A stretch of 64,000 nucleotides of DNA from contig NZ_JAAVVB010000008.1 in assembly GCF_018449775.1 (NCBI RefSeq), positions 62,001 to 126,000 on the forward strand, given 5' to 3'. A program made the position numbers and the translations under genes. The notes beneath the pieces were generated by a model that was not told where the DNA came from, made no database searches, and was given only the letters and a program-made list of their open reading frames with translations. Origin of the DNA: Mucilaginibacter sp. dw_454. GTDB taxonomy: Bacteria; Bacteroidota; Bacteroidia; Sphingobacteriales; Sphingobacteriaceae. Numbering within the stretch: the stretch's first letter is position 1; every line of letters starts with the position of its first letter. Shown here in pieces: positions 7,351-15,595 of the stretch.

Positions 7351-8133
7351 TTATTTGCCTTTAAAGGCTGGTTTGCGCTTAGCAAGGAAAGCGGCGATGC
7401 CCTCTTTGGAGTCGGCCGTGGCAAAACATTTGGCAAATTCAACTATCTCTGTATCAAAGCCATTAGTCGCATTATCTCCTGCGGCATTAATTGCTGTAAT
7501 AGCCGCAGCTACCGCCAGGGGTGCATTTTTTAATATTTTATTGATGATCTCTTCGGCTTTTGATATCAGCCTGTCCTGGCTAACTACGTGGTTTACTAAA
7601 CCTAATTGATAAGCCTCGGCAGCGGTAATCATTTCTGCGGTAAGGATCATTTCGAAAGCCCTGCTTTTACCAACCAGTTTAGTCAACCTTTGTGTTCCAC
7701 CGTAGCCCGGTATAAGTCCTAAAGTAACTTCCGGAAGCCCCATTTTTGCATTGTCTGATGCTATGCGGATATGGCAGGCCATAGCCAGTTCTAAACCGCC
7801 GCCTAAAGCAAAACCGTTAATAGCGGCCACAACCGGTTTGCTAAAGTTTTCAATTACATTAAATATGTTCCGTTGATTTTCGTGAGCCAGGTTGCGGGCA
7901 CCATTAACATCCAGACCCTTAAATTCTGCAATATCGGCACCGGCAACAAAAGCCTTTGGCCCGGCGCCGGTTATGATTACGCCACCAACCTCTTTATTAT
8001 GCAAGGCATCTCCTAAAGCTATGTGCAGCTCGTAGAGCGTGTCTTTGTTCAGTGCGTTAAGTTTGCTTTCGCGATTAATAACAATGTATTGAATCGGGCC
8101 CCGGGTTTCAATCAACAGATTTTGGTATACCAT
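7351..8133 (-). CDS. Enoyl-CoA hydratase/isomerase family protein
   Basis: At 260 residues this is a standard single-domain crotonase. The oxyanion-hole elements are visible: VAGADIAEFKG (about residues 62-72) and ALGGGLELAMAC (about 109-120), with the LPEVTLGLIPGYGGTQRL motif (about 132-149) carrying the catalytic-loop Glu and the GGTQRL turn of enoyl-CoA hydratases. It would hydrate trans-2-enoyl-CoA in fatty- or amino-acid breakdown; the precise substrate is unknown. It follows the B12-binding gene by 9 bases, but an exact TAATTTTG promoter element over that gene's stop codon ends only 4 bases before this ATG, so it may also be made from a leaderless transcript of its own. Confidence 0.92.
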   Translation of the reverse strand: MVYQNLLIETRGPIQYIVINRESKLNALNKDTLYELHIALGDALHNKEVGGVIITGAGPKAFVAGADIAEFKGLDVNGARNLAHENQRNIFNVIENFSKPVVAAINGFALGGGLELAMACHIRIASDNAKMGLPEVTLGLIPGYGGTQRLTKLVGKSRAFEMILTAEMITAAEAYQLGLVNHVVSQDRLISKAEEIINKILKNAPLAVAAAITAINAAGDNATNGFDTEIVEFAKCFATADSKEGIAAFLAKRKPAFKGK

Positions 8134-8137
8134 GCAG

Positions 8138-8145
8138 CAAAATTA
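8138..8145 (-). promoter_or_regulatory. -7 element 4 nt from the enoyl-CoA hydratase start (leaderless)
   Basis: Minus-strand TAATTTTG-CTGC-ATG. The element overlaps the TAA stop of the upstream B12-binding gene. With TAnnTTTG normally centred near -7, transcription should begin at or within a base or two of the ATG. Confidence 0.5.
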
Positions 8146-8565
8146 AAAATTACGATGTTCATGCACCCACTCGCTGATATATTTTACAATATCATGCGTG
8201 TTGGTGCCTGGCGGAAAAAGCTCGCCCACGCCTAGTTTTTTTAGCGTTGCGATGTCTTCTTCGGGAATGATCCCGCCACCGGTTATCAATACGTCATCGA
8301 GCTGTTTTTGTTTCATCAGGCTAAGGATCTTGGGGAATACCGTCATGTGTGCTCCCGACAAAATAGAAATCCCTATTGCATCCACATCCTCCTGCAAGGC
8401 AGTGTTGACCACCATCTCCGGCGTTTGGCGCAAGCCGGTGTAGATTACCTCCATACCGGCATCGCGCAGCGAAGTGGCTATAATGCGCGCGCCGCGGTCA
8501 TGCCCGTCAAGGCCCACCTTGGCAACAAGTATACGTATGCGGCGATTAAATTCTTTGGCGGCCAT
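8143..8565 (-). CDS. Stand-alone cobalamin B12-binding domain protein (methylmalonyl-CoA mutase C-terminal type)
   Basis: The 140 residues are just the B12-binding Rossmann domain found at the C terminus of methylmalonyl-CoA mutase. The cobalamin signature is complete: DGHDRG (DxHxxG, about residues 19-24, with the His that ligates cobalt), SILSG (about 67-71) and the GGGIIP loop (about 96-101). Free-standing domains of this kind are the small subunits of acyl-CoA mutases such as 2-hydroxyisobutyryl- or isobutyryl-CoA mutase, or of split archaeal-type methylmalonyl-CoA mutases. No catalytic large subunit is in the window, so its partner must be encoded elsewhere. The adjacent enoyl-CoA hydratase fits a short- or branched-chain acyl-CoA pathway. 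Confidence 0.88.
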   Translation of the reverse strand: MAAKEFNRRIRILVAKVGLDGHDRGARIIATSLRDAGMEVIYTGLRQTPEMVVNTALQEDVDAIGISILSGAHMTVFPKILSLMKQKQLDDVLITGGGIIPEEDIATLKKLGVGELFPPGTNTHDIVKYISEWVHEHRNF

Positions 8566-8669
8566 TTTAGTGCTGATGATTGGTTATGCAATATAGCAAT
8601 TGATAAATCTACATTTTATTTAAAATGTTTCAGCGGGCCGTTCGTCTACCCTATTAATCACCAACAACA

Positions 8670-9824
8670 ATGAAAAATCTACAAGATAAAAAGATAGCCA
8701 TAATAGGCGGCGGACCGGGCGGTTTAACCCTGGCGCGCCTTTTACAGAAAGTTGGCGCCGATGTTAATGTTTACGAACGCGACGAACATGAAAACGCCCG
8801 CCCCAAAGGCGCGACGCTTGATCTGCATGACGAATCGGGTTTGCGCGCTTTACGCGAGGCCGGTTTGATGGACGCGTTTAACGCCAACTATCGCCCCGGT
8901 GCCGATTTGATGCACCTGATGGATCTGCATGCCAATTCGATCCTGGAAGAAAATGCAGATCGAGGCGGTGCGAATGCCCGCCCTGAAATAGACCGCGGAC
9001 CACTGCAAAAAATACTACTTGATTCATTACAACCGGGCACTGTTGTCTGGGATAGCCAGTTTACCGGCATGACGCAGAAAAATGGCGTTTGGAAACTCGA
9101 CTTTAAAAATGACACAGAGGTATTTGCCGATATTGTGATAGCTGCCGATGGCGCTAACTCAAAGATCCGCCCTTATTTAACAGATATTAAGCCATTTTTT
9201 TCGGGTATAACGGCTATAGAGGGCGCGGTATATAACTCAGCAGCTAATAGTCCGAAGATCCATAAACTTTTAAATGGCGGTAAGATCTTTGCCTTTGGTA
9301 ATAGTCAAAGTTTAATTGTTGGCGCCAAAGGCGATGGAAGCCTGGTGTTTTATCCCAGCTTTAAAACTGATGAAAATTGGGTAAAGACATGCGGCCTTGA
9401 TTTTAGCGACAAGGCACAGCTCTTAGCCTGGTTCAAGCAAGCTTACCAGGGTTGGGACGATATTTGGCTGGAACTTTTTGAAAATGCGACCGGGAGTTTC
9501 ATCCCACGCCCATTATATTGCATGCCATTGGACCAAACCTGGGCAGCGCAGCCTAATCTGACTATGCTTGGCGACGCCGCCCACCTGATGCCGCCATTTG
9601 CCGGCGAAGGTGTTAACATGGCCATGCTGGATGCCCTGGAACTGAGCGAGTGTTTATTAAGTGATTATTTTATGAGCATCCATGCTGCTATTGCGTTTTA
9701 TGAAGATCAAATGCGGGTAAGGGCATCTGCAGCAGCGCGCGACACACTGTTTTCGACAGAAATGCTACACTCGCCCAAGGCTATTGATTTTATGATGAAT
9801 ATGGGTGGCGAGTTTGTGGAATAG
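8670..9824 (+). CDS. TetX-like FAD-dependent monooxygenase
   Basis: A 384-residue class A flavoprotein monooxygenase. The FAD-binding GxGxxG is IIGGGPGGLTLARLL (residues 11-25), followed by VYERD with the ribose-binding Glu (about 35-39); the second FAD motif is MLGDAAHLMPPFAGEGVN (about 296-313). Several stretches follow the tetracycline destructase TetX closely as I recall it: ARPKGATLDLH near 43-53, PEIDRGPLQKILLDSL near 107-122 and the GDAAHLMPPFAG motif. TetX hydroxylates tetracyclines, and Bacteroidota are its known source, but many relatives act on other aromatic substrates. The gene is divergent from the B12 gene with 104 bases between. The family call is strong; drug inactivation is inference. 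Confidence 0.85.
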   Translation: MKNLQDKKIAIIGGGPGGLTLARLLQKVGADVNVYERDEHENARPKGATLDLHDESGLRALREAGLMDAFNANYRPGADLMHLMDLHANSILEENADRGGANARPEIDRGPLQKILLDSLQPGTVVWDSQFTGMTQKNGVWKLDFKNDTEVFADIVIAADGANSKIRPYLTDIKPFFSGITAIEGAVYNSAANSPKIHKLLNGGKIFAFGNSQSLIVGAKGDGSLVFYPSFKTDENWVKTCGLDFSDKAQLLAWFKQAYQGWDDIWLELFENATGSFIPRPLYCMPLDQTWAAQPNLTMLGDAAHLMPPFAGEGVNMAMLDALELSECLLSDYFMSIHAAIAFYEDQMRVRASAAARDTLFSTEMLHSPKAIDFMMNMGGEFVE

Positions 9825-9850
9825 ATTGGCTGCTTTTATTCCAATGCGTA

Positions 9851-9930
9851 TCGGGTAGTTACAAACTACAGGCATAGTCGTCCGAAGTCACAGACTTCGG
9901 ACAGCGCCTTTTATAGTGGTTTCGCTATAA
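9851..9930. repeat. Cluster of three small perfect palindromes (family F)
   Basis: GTAGTT/AACTAC, then GTCCGAAGTC-ACA-GACTTCGGAC (9880-9902), then TTATAG/CTATAA. Three separate hairpins stand in a row between convergent genes. None is followed by a T tract on either strand, so they do not look like ordinary terminators. Confidence 0.55.
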
Positions 9931-10518
9931 TTACCAACCTTTTGTAAACAGCCCTGCAAGTATTACAGCATCGGCACGATCTTTTTTATTGGGGCAAAAT
10001 TTGGCAAAAAACTCAGGGGCGTAGTAATACAGGTAACGCATCTTTTTTGGCGTAGCTACCCAAATTCGGTATTCAGGGCCGTCTTCAATACTATGTGCCA
10101 CTATCTGTTTAGCGCCATCAACTACATCCAGGGTTTCGTTGCATTTAGGCAGTTTACTGTCGTCATCTATCGTAAATAACTTAGCGGCTGTCATGGCTTG
10201 ATATGTCGAGTCGCATTGTGCATCTTTTGTTGGCAGTTCCTTCAGTGCCGGCTCGATTACCGATAGTGGTATACTTTGAACAGATTCCATATAGGTTAAC
10301 TTTTGCCAATGTCCGCCTTTTAATACCATTACGTTAAATGTTACGGTATGATTGATATTATCGTAAGCCCGGCAGGCTAACAATAGATCATAATTTTTAA
10401 TACCGGTAAAAGGGTTATCGCTTACCGCAGCGTTAGGTTTAAATGAAGGAACAGCATGTTGCGCGTCGGCACAATTGATCAGCAAGATCAATGAAACAAA
10501 AAGTAACAGGTTTTTCAT
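9931..10518 (-). CDS. Secreted hypothetical protein
   Basis: A 195-residue protein with a clear Sec signal peptide (MKNLLLFVSLILLINCADAQ, cleavage after about residue 19). The mature part has four cysteines and no membrane segment, so it should be periplasmic or secreted, possibly with disulfides. A C-terminal tract rich in Tyr and Phe (RYLYYYAPEFFAKFCPNK) stands out. No domain is recognised. It lies 11 bases downstream of the GH3-type gene on the same strand, suggesting cotranscription with lptB and that gene. Confidence 0.7.
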   Translation of the reverse strand: MKNLLLFVSLILLINCADAQHAVPSFKPNAAVSDNPFTGIKNYDLLLACRAYDNINHTVTFNVMVLKGGHWQKLTYMESVQSIPLSVIEPALKELPTKDAQCDSTYQAMTAAKLFTIDDDSKLPKCNETLDVVDGAKQIVAHSIEDGPEYRIWVATPKKMRYLYYYAPEFFAKFCPNKKDRADAVILAGLFTKGW

Positions 10519-10529
10519 ATGGCAGGGTA

Positions 10530-12050
10530 TTAGCTAACTAGTTCAACAACTTTTAAAATAGCATCAACATACTCACGATCATTGGCCAGGCGTGGCACCT
10601 TATTTTGCCCGCCTAATTTACCCTTTTCCTTCATCCAGTTAAAGAACGTTCCTTCGGGCACTTTATGTACAATAGGCCTGCGTAATGCCATATCTTTAAA
10701 GCGTTTGGCATCATAATCAGAGTTTATGCGGCGCAAGGTTTCATCCAGTATATCTATAAAACGTTCAAACTCGGCTGGCTTTTTCTCAAACTCTATCAGC
10801 CATTCGTGCGCGCCGCATTCGTCGCCATTAAAATAAACAGGGGCAGCGGTGTATTCGCGTATTACGGCACCGGTTTGACTGCAGGCTTCATCCAGGGCAC
10901 GTTCGGCGTTGTCAATAATTACCTCCTCGCCAAAGGCGTTGATAAAATGTTTGGTACGACCGGTTATCTGGATCCTGTAAGGCGAAAGTGAGGTAAACCT
11001 AATAGTATCACCTATCAAATATCGCCATAAACCGGCATTGGTGCTGATAATCAAGGCGTAGTTTTTATCCAGTTCTACCTCATCCAGTGTTAGCGTCCTG
11101 GGGTTTTCGTCGTGTAAGTTTTCGGTCGGCAAAAACTCATAGAAAATACCGTAATCCAGCATCAGCAGCATTTCGCCAGGCTCGACAGTATCCTGTATGC
11201 CAAAGAATCCTTCCGAAGCATTATAGTTTTCCAGGTAATACATATCGTCGCTAGGTATCAGTTTTTTAAACTGATCGCGATATGGGGTAAAGTTAACCGC
11301 GCCGTGAAAGTACATTTCCAGGTTTGGCCATACTTCCAGCAGGTTATTCTTTCCGGTTATTTCTAAAATACGTTTGCACAGCAGCAGGTTCCAGGTAGGC
11401 ACACCGCTTAGGCTGGTTACATTCACATCCTTAGTGGCATAGGCCATTTTTTCAATCTTTTCCTCAAAATCTTCCAACAACGCAATGTCCATGTGCGGGG
11501 TACGATGAAACTCGGCCCATAAAGGCAGGTTCTTCATAATTACTGCCGAAAGATCGCCAAAAGAAGTATCGGGGCTAAACTGGCTAACCTGGTGGCTGCC
11601 GCCCAGCGTTAAGATCTTGCCGGTAAACATTTTGGCGTTAGGGCGATTATTGAAATAGATGGTAAGCAGATCTTTACCACCTTTAAAGTGGCATTCTTCT
11701 AAAGCATCTTCACTAACGGGGATAAACTTACTACGATCGCTGGTTGTGCCGGAAGATCTGGCAAACCAGCGGATCTCTGATGGCCACAGCACATTCTGTT
11801 CGCCTTTAAGCATGCGCTCAATGTAAGGCTTCAGTGTATCGTAAGTTTGTATAGGTACGCGTTGCTTATATTCGGCTAGCGTGGTGATGCTTTTATAGCC
11901 GTATTTTTTACCCCACTCCGTATTTTCTGCCCGCGATATCAATTGTTCAAACCATTCCTCCTGCACCTCGTTGGGGTATTTCATAAAAAGCTCTATCTGG
12001 TGGATACGCTTTTTCATGAACCAGGTAAAAACGGAGTTGAAAATGGTCAT
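10530..12050 (-). CDS. GH3 auxin-responsive-promoter family acyl-adenylating enzyme
   Basis: This 506-residue protein matches the GH3 family (PF03321), best known from plants where members adenylate jasmonate or auxin and join it to amino acids. Visible are the ATP-binding loop RSSGTTSDRSKFIPV (about residues 93-107), the tYgaSEG-like YNASEGFFG (about 278-286) and the late motif GRTKHFINAFGEEVI (about 367-381) that packs on the adenylate. Bacteroidota commonly carry one copy, with unknown acyl and amine substrates. It lies 9 bases downstream of lptB, so the two are probably one operon; whether this means an envelope role is open. Confidence 0.85.
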   Translation of the reverse strand: MTIFNSVFTWFMKKRIHQIELFMKYPNEVQEEWFEQLISRAENTEWGKKYGYKSITTLAEYKQRVPIQTYDTLKPYIERMLKGEQNVLWPSEIRWFARSSGTTSDRSKFIPVSEDALEECHFKGGKDLLTIYFNNRPNAKMFTGKILTLGGSHQVSQFSPDTSFGDLSAVIMKNLPLWAEFHRTPHMDIALLEDFEEKIEKMAYATKDVNVTSLSGVPTWNLLLCKRILEITGKNNLLEVWPNLEMYFHGAVNFTPYRDQFKKLIPSDDMYYLENYNASEGFFGIQDTVEPGEMLLMLDYGIFYEFLPTENLHDENPRTLTLDEVELDKNYALIISTNAGLWRYLIGDTIRFTSLSPYRIQITGRTKHFINAFGEEVIIDNAERALDEACSQTGAVIREYTAAPVYFNGDECGAHEWLIEFEKKPAEFERFIDILDETLRRINSDYDAKRFKDMALRRPIVHKVPEGTFFNWMKEKGKLGGQNKVPRLANDREYVDAILKVVELVS

Positions 12051-12059
12051 ATATAGGTT

Positions 12060-12800
12060 TTACTGAGCAAATGTCTTTCTTTTTAGTACAAAGTTGGCAC
12101 CCAGGTATACTTTACGCACCAATTCGTTTTCTGCCAATACTTCGGGTACGCCCGACTCTAATATCTTTCCTTCAAATAATAAATAAGCACGATCTGTTAT
12201 GGACAGTGTCTCCTGCACATTGTGGTCGGTAATTAAAATACCGATGTTACGATGACGCAGTTTAGCCACCATGGCCTGGATCTCTTCAACCGCTATCGGG
12301 TCAACCCCCGCAAAGGGCTCATCCAATAAAATAAAGTTAGGTTCTGCAGCCAACGCTCGCGCAATTTCGGTGCGACGACGCTCGCCCCCCGATAGTAAAT
12401 CGCCGCGGTTACGGCGCACTCTATGCAAGCTAAACTCGTCAAGCAAGGTCTCCAGCTTTTCTTCCTGCTGAATTTTAGTCATACCCCCCATTTCCAGGAT
12501 AGCTTTGATGTTATCCTCAACGGTAAGCTTACGGAAAACCGAAGCTTCCTGAGCCAGGTAACCTATGCCTTTTTGCGCACGACGGTACATTGGGTCGGTA
12601 GTAATCTCCTCGTCATCCAAAAATATATGACCCTCGTTAGGTTTGATCAAACCCACAATCATATAGAACGACGTAGTTTTACCGGCACCATTAGGGCCAA
12701 GTAATCCCACAATCTCGCCCTGCGACACATTGAACGATACATCGCTAACAACAGTGCGTTGCTTATATTTCTTAATTAAATTTTCTGCCCGTAGGTTCAT
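12060..12800 (-). CDS. lptB: Lipopolysaccharide export ABC transporter ATPase LptB
   Basis: A 246-residue ABC ATPase with Walker A GPNGAGKTT (residues 35-43), Q-loop YLAQEASVFRKLTVEDN, signature LLSGGERRRTEIARAL, Walker B FILLDEPFAGVDP and the H-loop TDHNVQETL. The SGGERRR signature, the short Q-loop region naming YLAQEAS and the length are those of LptB, which with LptF, LptG and LptC extracts LPS from the inner membrane and pushes it across the Lpt bridge. It leads a tight leftward group with the GH3-type gene. An OstA-like (LptA/LptD-related) protein is encoded elsewhere in the window at 39 kb. Confidence 0.95.
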   Translation of the reverse strand: MNLRAENLIKKYKQRTVVSDVSFNVSQGEIVGLLGPNGAGKTTSFYMIVGLIKPNEGHIFLDDEEITTDPMYRRAQKGIGYLAQEASVFRKLTVEDNIKAILEMGGMTKIQQEEKLETLLDEFSLHRVRRNRGDLLSGGERRRTEIARALAAEPNFILLDEPFAGVDPIAVEEIQAMVAKLRHRNIGILITDHNVQETLSITDRAYLLFEGKILESGVPEVLAENELVRKVYLGANFVLKRKTFAQ

Positions 12801-12810
12801 TTTTTTGTTT

Positions 12811-12899
12811 TACGTTGTACGTTAGACGTTGTACGTTCTATTTAATAGATGTTTATACGTTTTCTTGCTTAAACGTATAACGTACAACCTATAACGTTC
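12811..12899. repeat. Intergenic inverted repeat built from a TACGTTGTACGTT word (family D)
   Basis: The left half carries TACGTT three times (ACGTTGTACGTTAGACGTTG and on), the right half its complements (ACGTATAACGTACAAC, AACGTT). The palindrome is imperfect and repetitive inside each arm. It fills the whole gap between recJ and lptB and runs into the recJ stop region. Confidence 0.6.
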
Positions 12900-14589
12900 T
12901 TATTCCTTTTACATTCAACTGTATAGTGCGCCTTTCGCGCCAAACATTTTCTTCAATCGCGTAGCAAATATCAAAAGGCATGTCCTTTTTAATTTGCTCT
13001 AACTGTTCGCCCTGGCCAAAGGCAATGCAATCAAACGCAGCCGAGCCGGGTTGTACCACCGTCATTTTGATATGGTTTTGGCCCACCAATACCGGCGTGC
13101 CGCTAACATACACATTTTTGGTAAGGAACACCGGCGCCATATTTTCAGGCCCAAAAGGGGCAAACTGGTTCAAAACCCTGAAAAATTTAGACTCGATCTG
13201 TGTTAAACGCAATTCGGCGTCAATTTGTATCTGCTGGATCAATTGTTCGGCCGTAATTGTTGCGCTTACTACTTCTTCGAACTTATCCATAAATGCCTCC
13301 ACATTTTCGGGCTGCATGGTTAAGCCTGCCGCATATTTATGCCCGCCAAATTGGATCAACAAATCACTACAGCCACACAAGGCTTCATACAGATCATAAC
13401 CCAATACAGAACGCGCAGAGCCTGCGACATGCCCGTTTGAGCGGGTAAGCACCACGGTTGGGCGATAATACTTTTCTGTTAATCGCGAAGCAACAATACC
13501 TATCACCCCTTTGTGCCAGTTCTCATTAAAGACTACGGTCGATTTACGTTCGATCAGCACCTGGCTATCGGCAATCATGCCTAAAGCCTCATCGGTTATC
13601 TGCAAATCATGGCCCTTTCGTTCTATATTATGCACGTTTATCAGCTCGCCTTTGGTTTGCGCTTCTTCATCGTTACATGATATCAATAATTCGACAGCGT
13701 GCTTAGCGTCATCAATACGCCCGGCGGCATTAATGCGCGGGCCAATCAGGAACACAATATCTGATATAGTATAAGTGATACTCTTGCCTGCAACTCCCAT
13801 TAATGTTTTGAGACCGATGCAAGGGTCAGTATTCAATTTTTGTAAACCGAAATAAGCCAGCACCCGGTTCTCGTCCACAATTGGGACGATGTCGCAAGCT
13901 ACGCTGACAGCCACAAGGTCATAATATTGCGCAACATCTTCAAAAGGCAACTCATTCTTTTCGGCGTAGGCCTGTATCAGCTTAAAACCAATACCACAGC
14001 CTGATAGCTCTTTAAATGGATAGTCGCAATCTTTACGTTTTGGATCAAGTACGGCTACCGCAGCAGGCAATTCGTTGCCGGGGGTGTGATGATCGCAGAT
14101 AATAAAATCTACACCCAACTCATTTGCATAGGCTATTTTATCTACGGATTTGATGCCACAGTCTAAAGCAATGATGAGCGAAAATCCATTTTCTGCCGCA
14201 TAGTCAATGCCCTGGGTAGATATGCCGTAACCTTCTTTATAGCGGTCGGGTATATAGTATTCTATATTACTATGATGATTTTTAAAGAAGCTGTAAACCA
14301 CGGCTACCGAGGTGGTCCCGTCCACATCATAATCGCCGTAAATCATGATCTTTTCGCCGGCGGCGATGGCGGTTTCAATGCGCTCAATAGCTTTTTCCAT
14401 ATCCTGCATCAGGAAAGGATCATGCAAATGGCGCTGGTCTGGCCTAAAAAAATAGCGCGCTTCCTCGAAAGTATTAATCCCTCTTTGCAAAAGTAAAGCA
14501 CTTAAAACGGCATCAATATTAAGCTCGGCAGCTAATCGGTCTGTTTCATCAATTGCCGGCACTTCCTTTATCGCCCACCGTTTATTCAT
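12889..14589 (-). CDS. recJ: Single-stranded-DNA-specific exonuclease RecJ
   Basis: At 566 residues this has the usual RecJ length and order: a DHH domain with DYDVDGTTS (about residues 83-91), DCGIKS, DHHTPGNELP (about 165-174) and DPKRKDC, then a DHHA1 domain with GHKYAAGLT (about 418-426), and a C-terminal OB fold. RecJ degrades single-stranded DNA 5' to 3' with Mn2+ or Mg2+ and works in RecF-pathway recombination, mismatch repair and base-excision repair, which fits the recO and mutL genes elsewhere in the window. The gene is separated from lptB by a palindromic repeat and from its own upstream neighbour by a second repeat. Confidence 0.96.
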   Translation of the reverse strand: MNKRWAIKEVPAIDETDRLAAELNIDAVLSALLLQRGINTFEEARYFFRPDQRHLHDPFLMQDMEKAIERIETAIAAGEKIMIYGDYDVDGTTSVAVVYSFFKNHHSNIEYYIPDRYKEGYGISTQGIDYAAENGFSLIIALDCGIKSVDKIAYANELGVDFIICDHHTPGNELPAAVAVLDPKRKDCDYPFKELSGCGIGFKLIQAYAEKNELPFEDVAQYYDLVAVSVACDIVPIVDENRVLAYFGLQKLNTDPCIGLKTLMGVAGKSITYTISDIVFLIGPRINAAGRIDDAKHAVELLISCNDEEAQTKGELINVHNIERKGHDLQITDEALGMIADSQVLIERKSTVVFNENWHKGVIGIVASRLTEKYYRPTVVLTRSNGHVAGSARSVLGYDLYEALCGCSDLLIQFGGHKYAAGLTMQPENVEAFMDKFEEVVSATITAEQLIQQIQIDAELRLTQIESKFFRVLNQFAPFGPENMAPVFLTKNVYVSGTPVLVGQNHIKMTVVQPGSAAFDCIAFGQGEQLEQIKKDMPFDICYAIEENVWRERRTIQLNVKGIRTL

Positions 14590-14624
14590 ATCTTTGTTGC
14601 TTAAAACAGTAAATATAGTTAATG

Positions 14625-14768
14625 TGCAGATATGCGGATGTGCAAATGATTAGAAAATGTGCAGATATGCAATTGTGCGAATGTGCAGATGCCTTTGTAA
14701 GTATTTAAAAACATTGAAATTTTATTAATCAATCATCTGCACATCAGCATATTTGCACATTTGCATAT
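14625..14768. repeat. Repetitive TGCAGATATGC/TGCACATTTGC inverted repeat (family E)
   Basis: The left part holds at least four variants of GTGCAGATATGC; the right part holds the complements CATCTGCACATCAGCATATT and TGCACATTTGCATAT. An AT-rich spacer of about 50 bases lies between. It fills the gap between the divergent recJ and metallo-hydrolase genes, where both promoters would be expected. Confidence 0.6.
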
Positions 14769-14777
14769 CAATTACAC

Positions 14778-15548
14778 ATGAAAATTTTTGCATTAGGTGA
14801 AGGCTCTTATTCGGTAGATGCTACTAAAAAATTTATTCCTTTTAACCCACAGGTCGATAACTTTCGCGACCGCCCTGGTTCTTTATTTATACACGTCAAC
14901 CCTTTCCTGTTGCAAACATCAATGGATTTAATTGTCTTAGATTGCGGGCTGGGTTATAAAGATACCCGCGACGAACTTTTTCTGCACCAACACATCCGCA
15001 ACGCGGGTTTTGACCCTGACGATGTTACGCTGGTTTTAATGTCGCATCTGCACTATGACCATTCGGGCGGATTAGTGGTTGAGCGCAACGGTAAATTTGA
15101 ACCAAGTTTCCCCGGAGCAGAACACGTGATACAACGCGGCGAATGGGAAACAGCCTTTAGCGGTAAATCATCATCATACCATAAAGAAATCTTTGAAGTA
15201 TTACAGCGTTCGGCCAATATTACTTATTTAGAAGGCTCGGGCGAGTTTAAACCCGGCATTCGATATGAGCTATCAGGCGGGCATTGCCAGTATCACCAGG
15301 TATTTTGGTTGGAGGATGGCGAAAGCAAAGTGTTTTTTGGCGGCGATGAATCGCCTGAACCCGAGCAACTGATCAGAAGATTTAAAGCTAAATATGATTT
15401 TAACCCGCAAAAGGCTATGGACCTGCGTGAGGAATATGGCAAAAAAGCCGCTGCCGAGGGTTGGACAACTTTGTTTTACCACGCCAAATCGACACCAGTA
15501 GGTAACATTGGTTATAATGGTGATCATTTCAATATTATACCGGTATAG
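14778..15548 (+). CDS. MBL-fold metallo-hydrolase
   Basis: A 256-residue metallo-beta-lactamase-fold hydrolase. The two-metal signature HxHxDH is H90-L-H92-Y-D94-H95 within LMSHLHYDHSGG, followed by a further ligand His in GGHCQYHQ (about 174) and Asp in FFGGDESPEP (about 196), with a late His in the C-terminal part. The layout resembles AiiA-like lactonases and other small-ester hydrolases, but nothing fixes the substrate. No signal peptide, so it is cytoplasmic. It is a single gene between a palindromic repeat and a bidirectional terminator. Confidence 0.85.
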   Translation: MKIFALGEGSYSVDATKKFIPFNPQVDNFRDRPGSLFIHVNPFLLQTSMDLIVLDCGLGYKDTRDELFLHQHIRNAGFDPDDVTLVLMSHLHYDHSGGLVVERNGKFEPSFPGAEHVIQRGEWETAFSGKSSSYHKEIFEVLQRSANITYLEGSGEFKPGIRYELSGGHCQYHQVFWLEDGESKVFFGGDESPEPEQLIRRFKAKYDFNPQKAMDLREEYGKKAAAEGWTTLFYHAKSTPVGNIGYNGDHFNIIPV

Positions 15549-15559
15549 TCCACATGCTT

Positions 15560-15588
15560 GTAGTGATGGGTTTAAAACCCATCGCTAC
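15560..15588. repeat. 29-bp palindrome (family H)
   Basis: GTAGTGATGGGTTT and AAACCCATCGCTAC pair with one G-T wobble around a one-base centre. It lies just ahead of the bidirectional terminator and lacks a T tract of its own. Confidence 0.6.
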
Positions 15589-15595
15589 GTTTGAC

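Noticed and set aside
12811..12899. Transcription terminator between recJ and lptB
   Set aside because: The stem is imperfect and repetitive with no clean T tract in the right place on the minus strand; better viewed as a repeat element.
14625..14768. CRISPR array or tandem-repeat locus
   Set aside because: The repeat words are short, variable and partly inverted, without spacers of even length and without cas genes.
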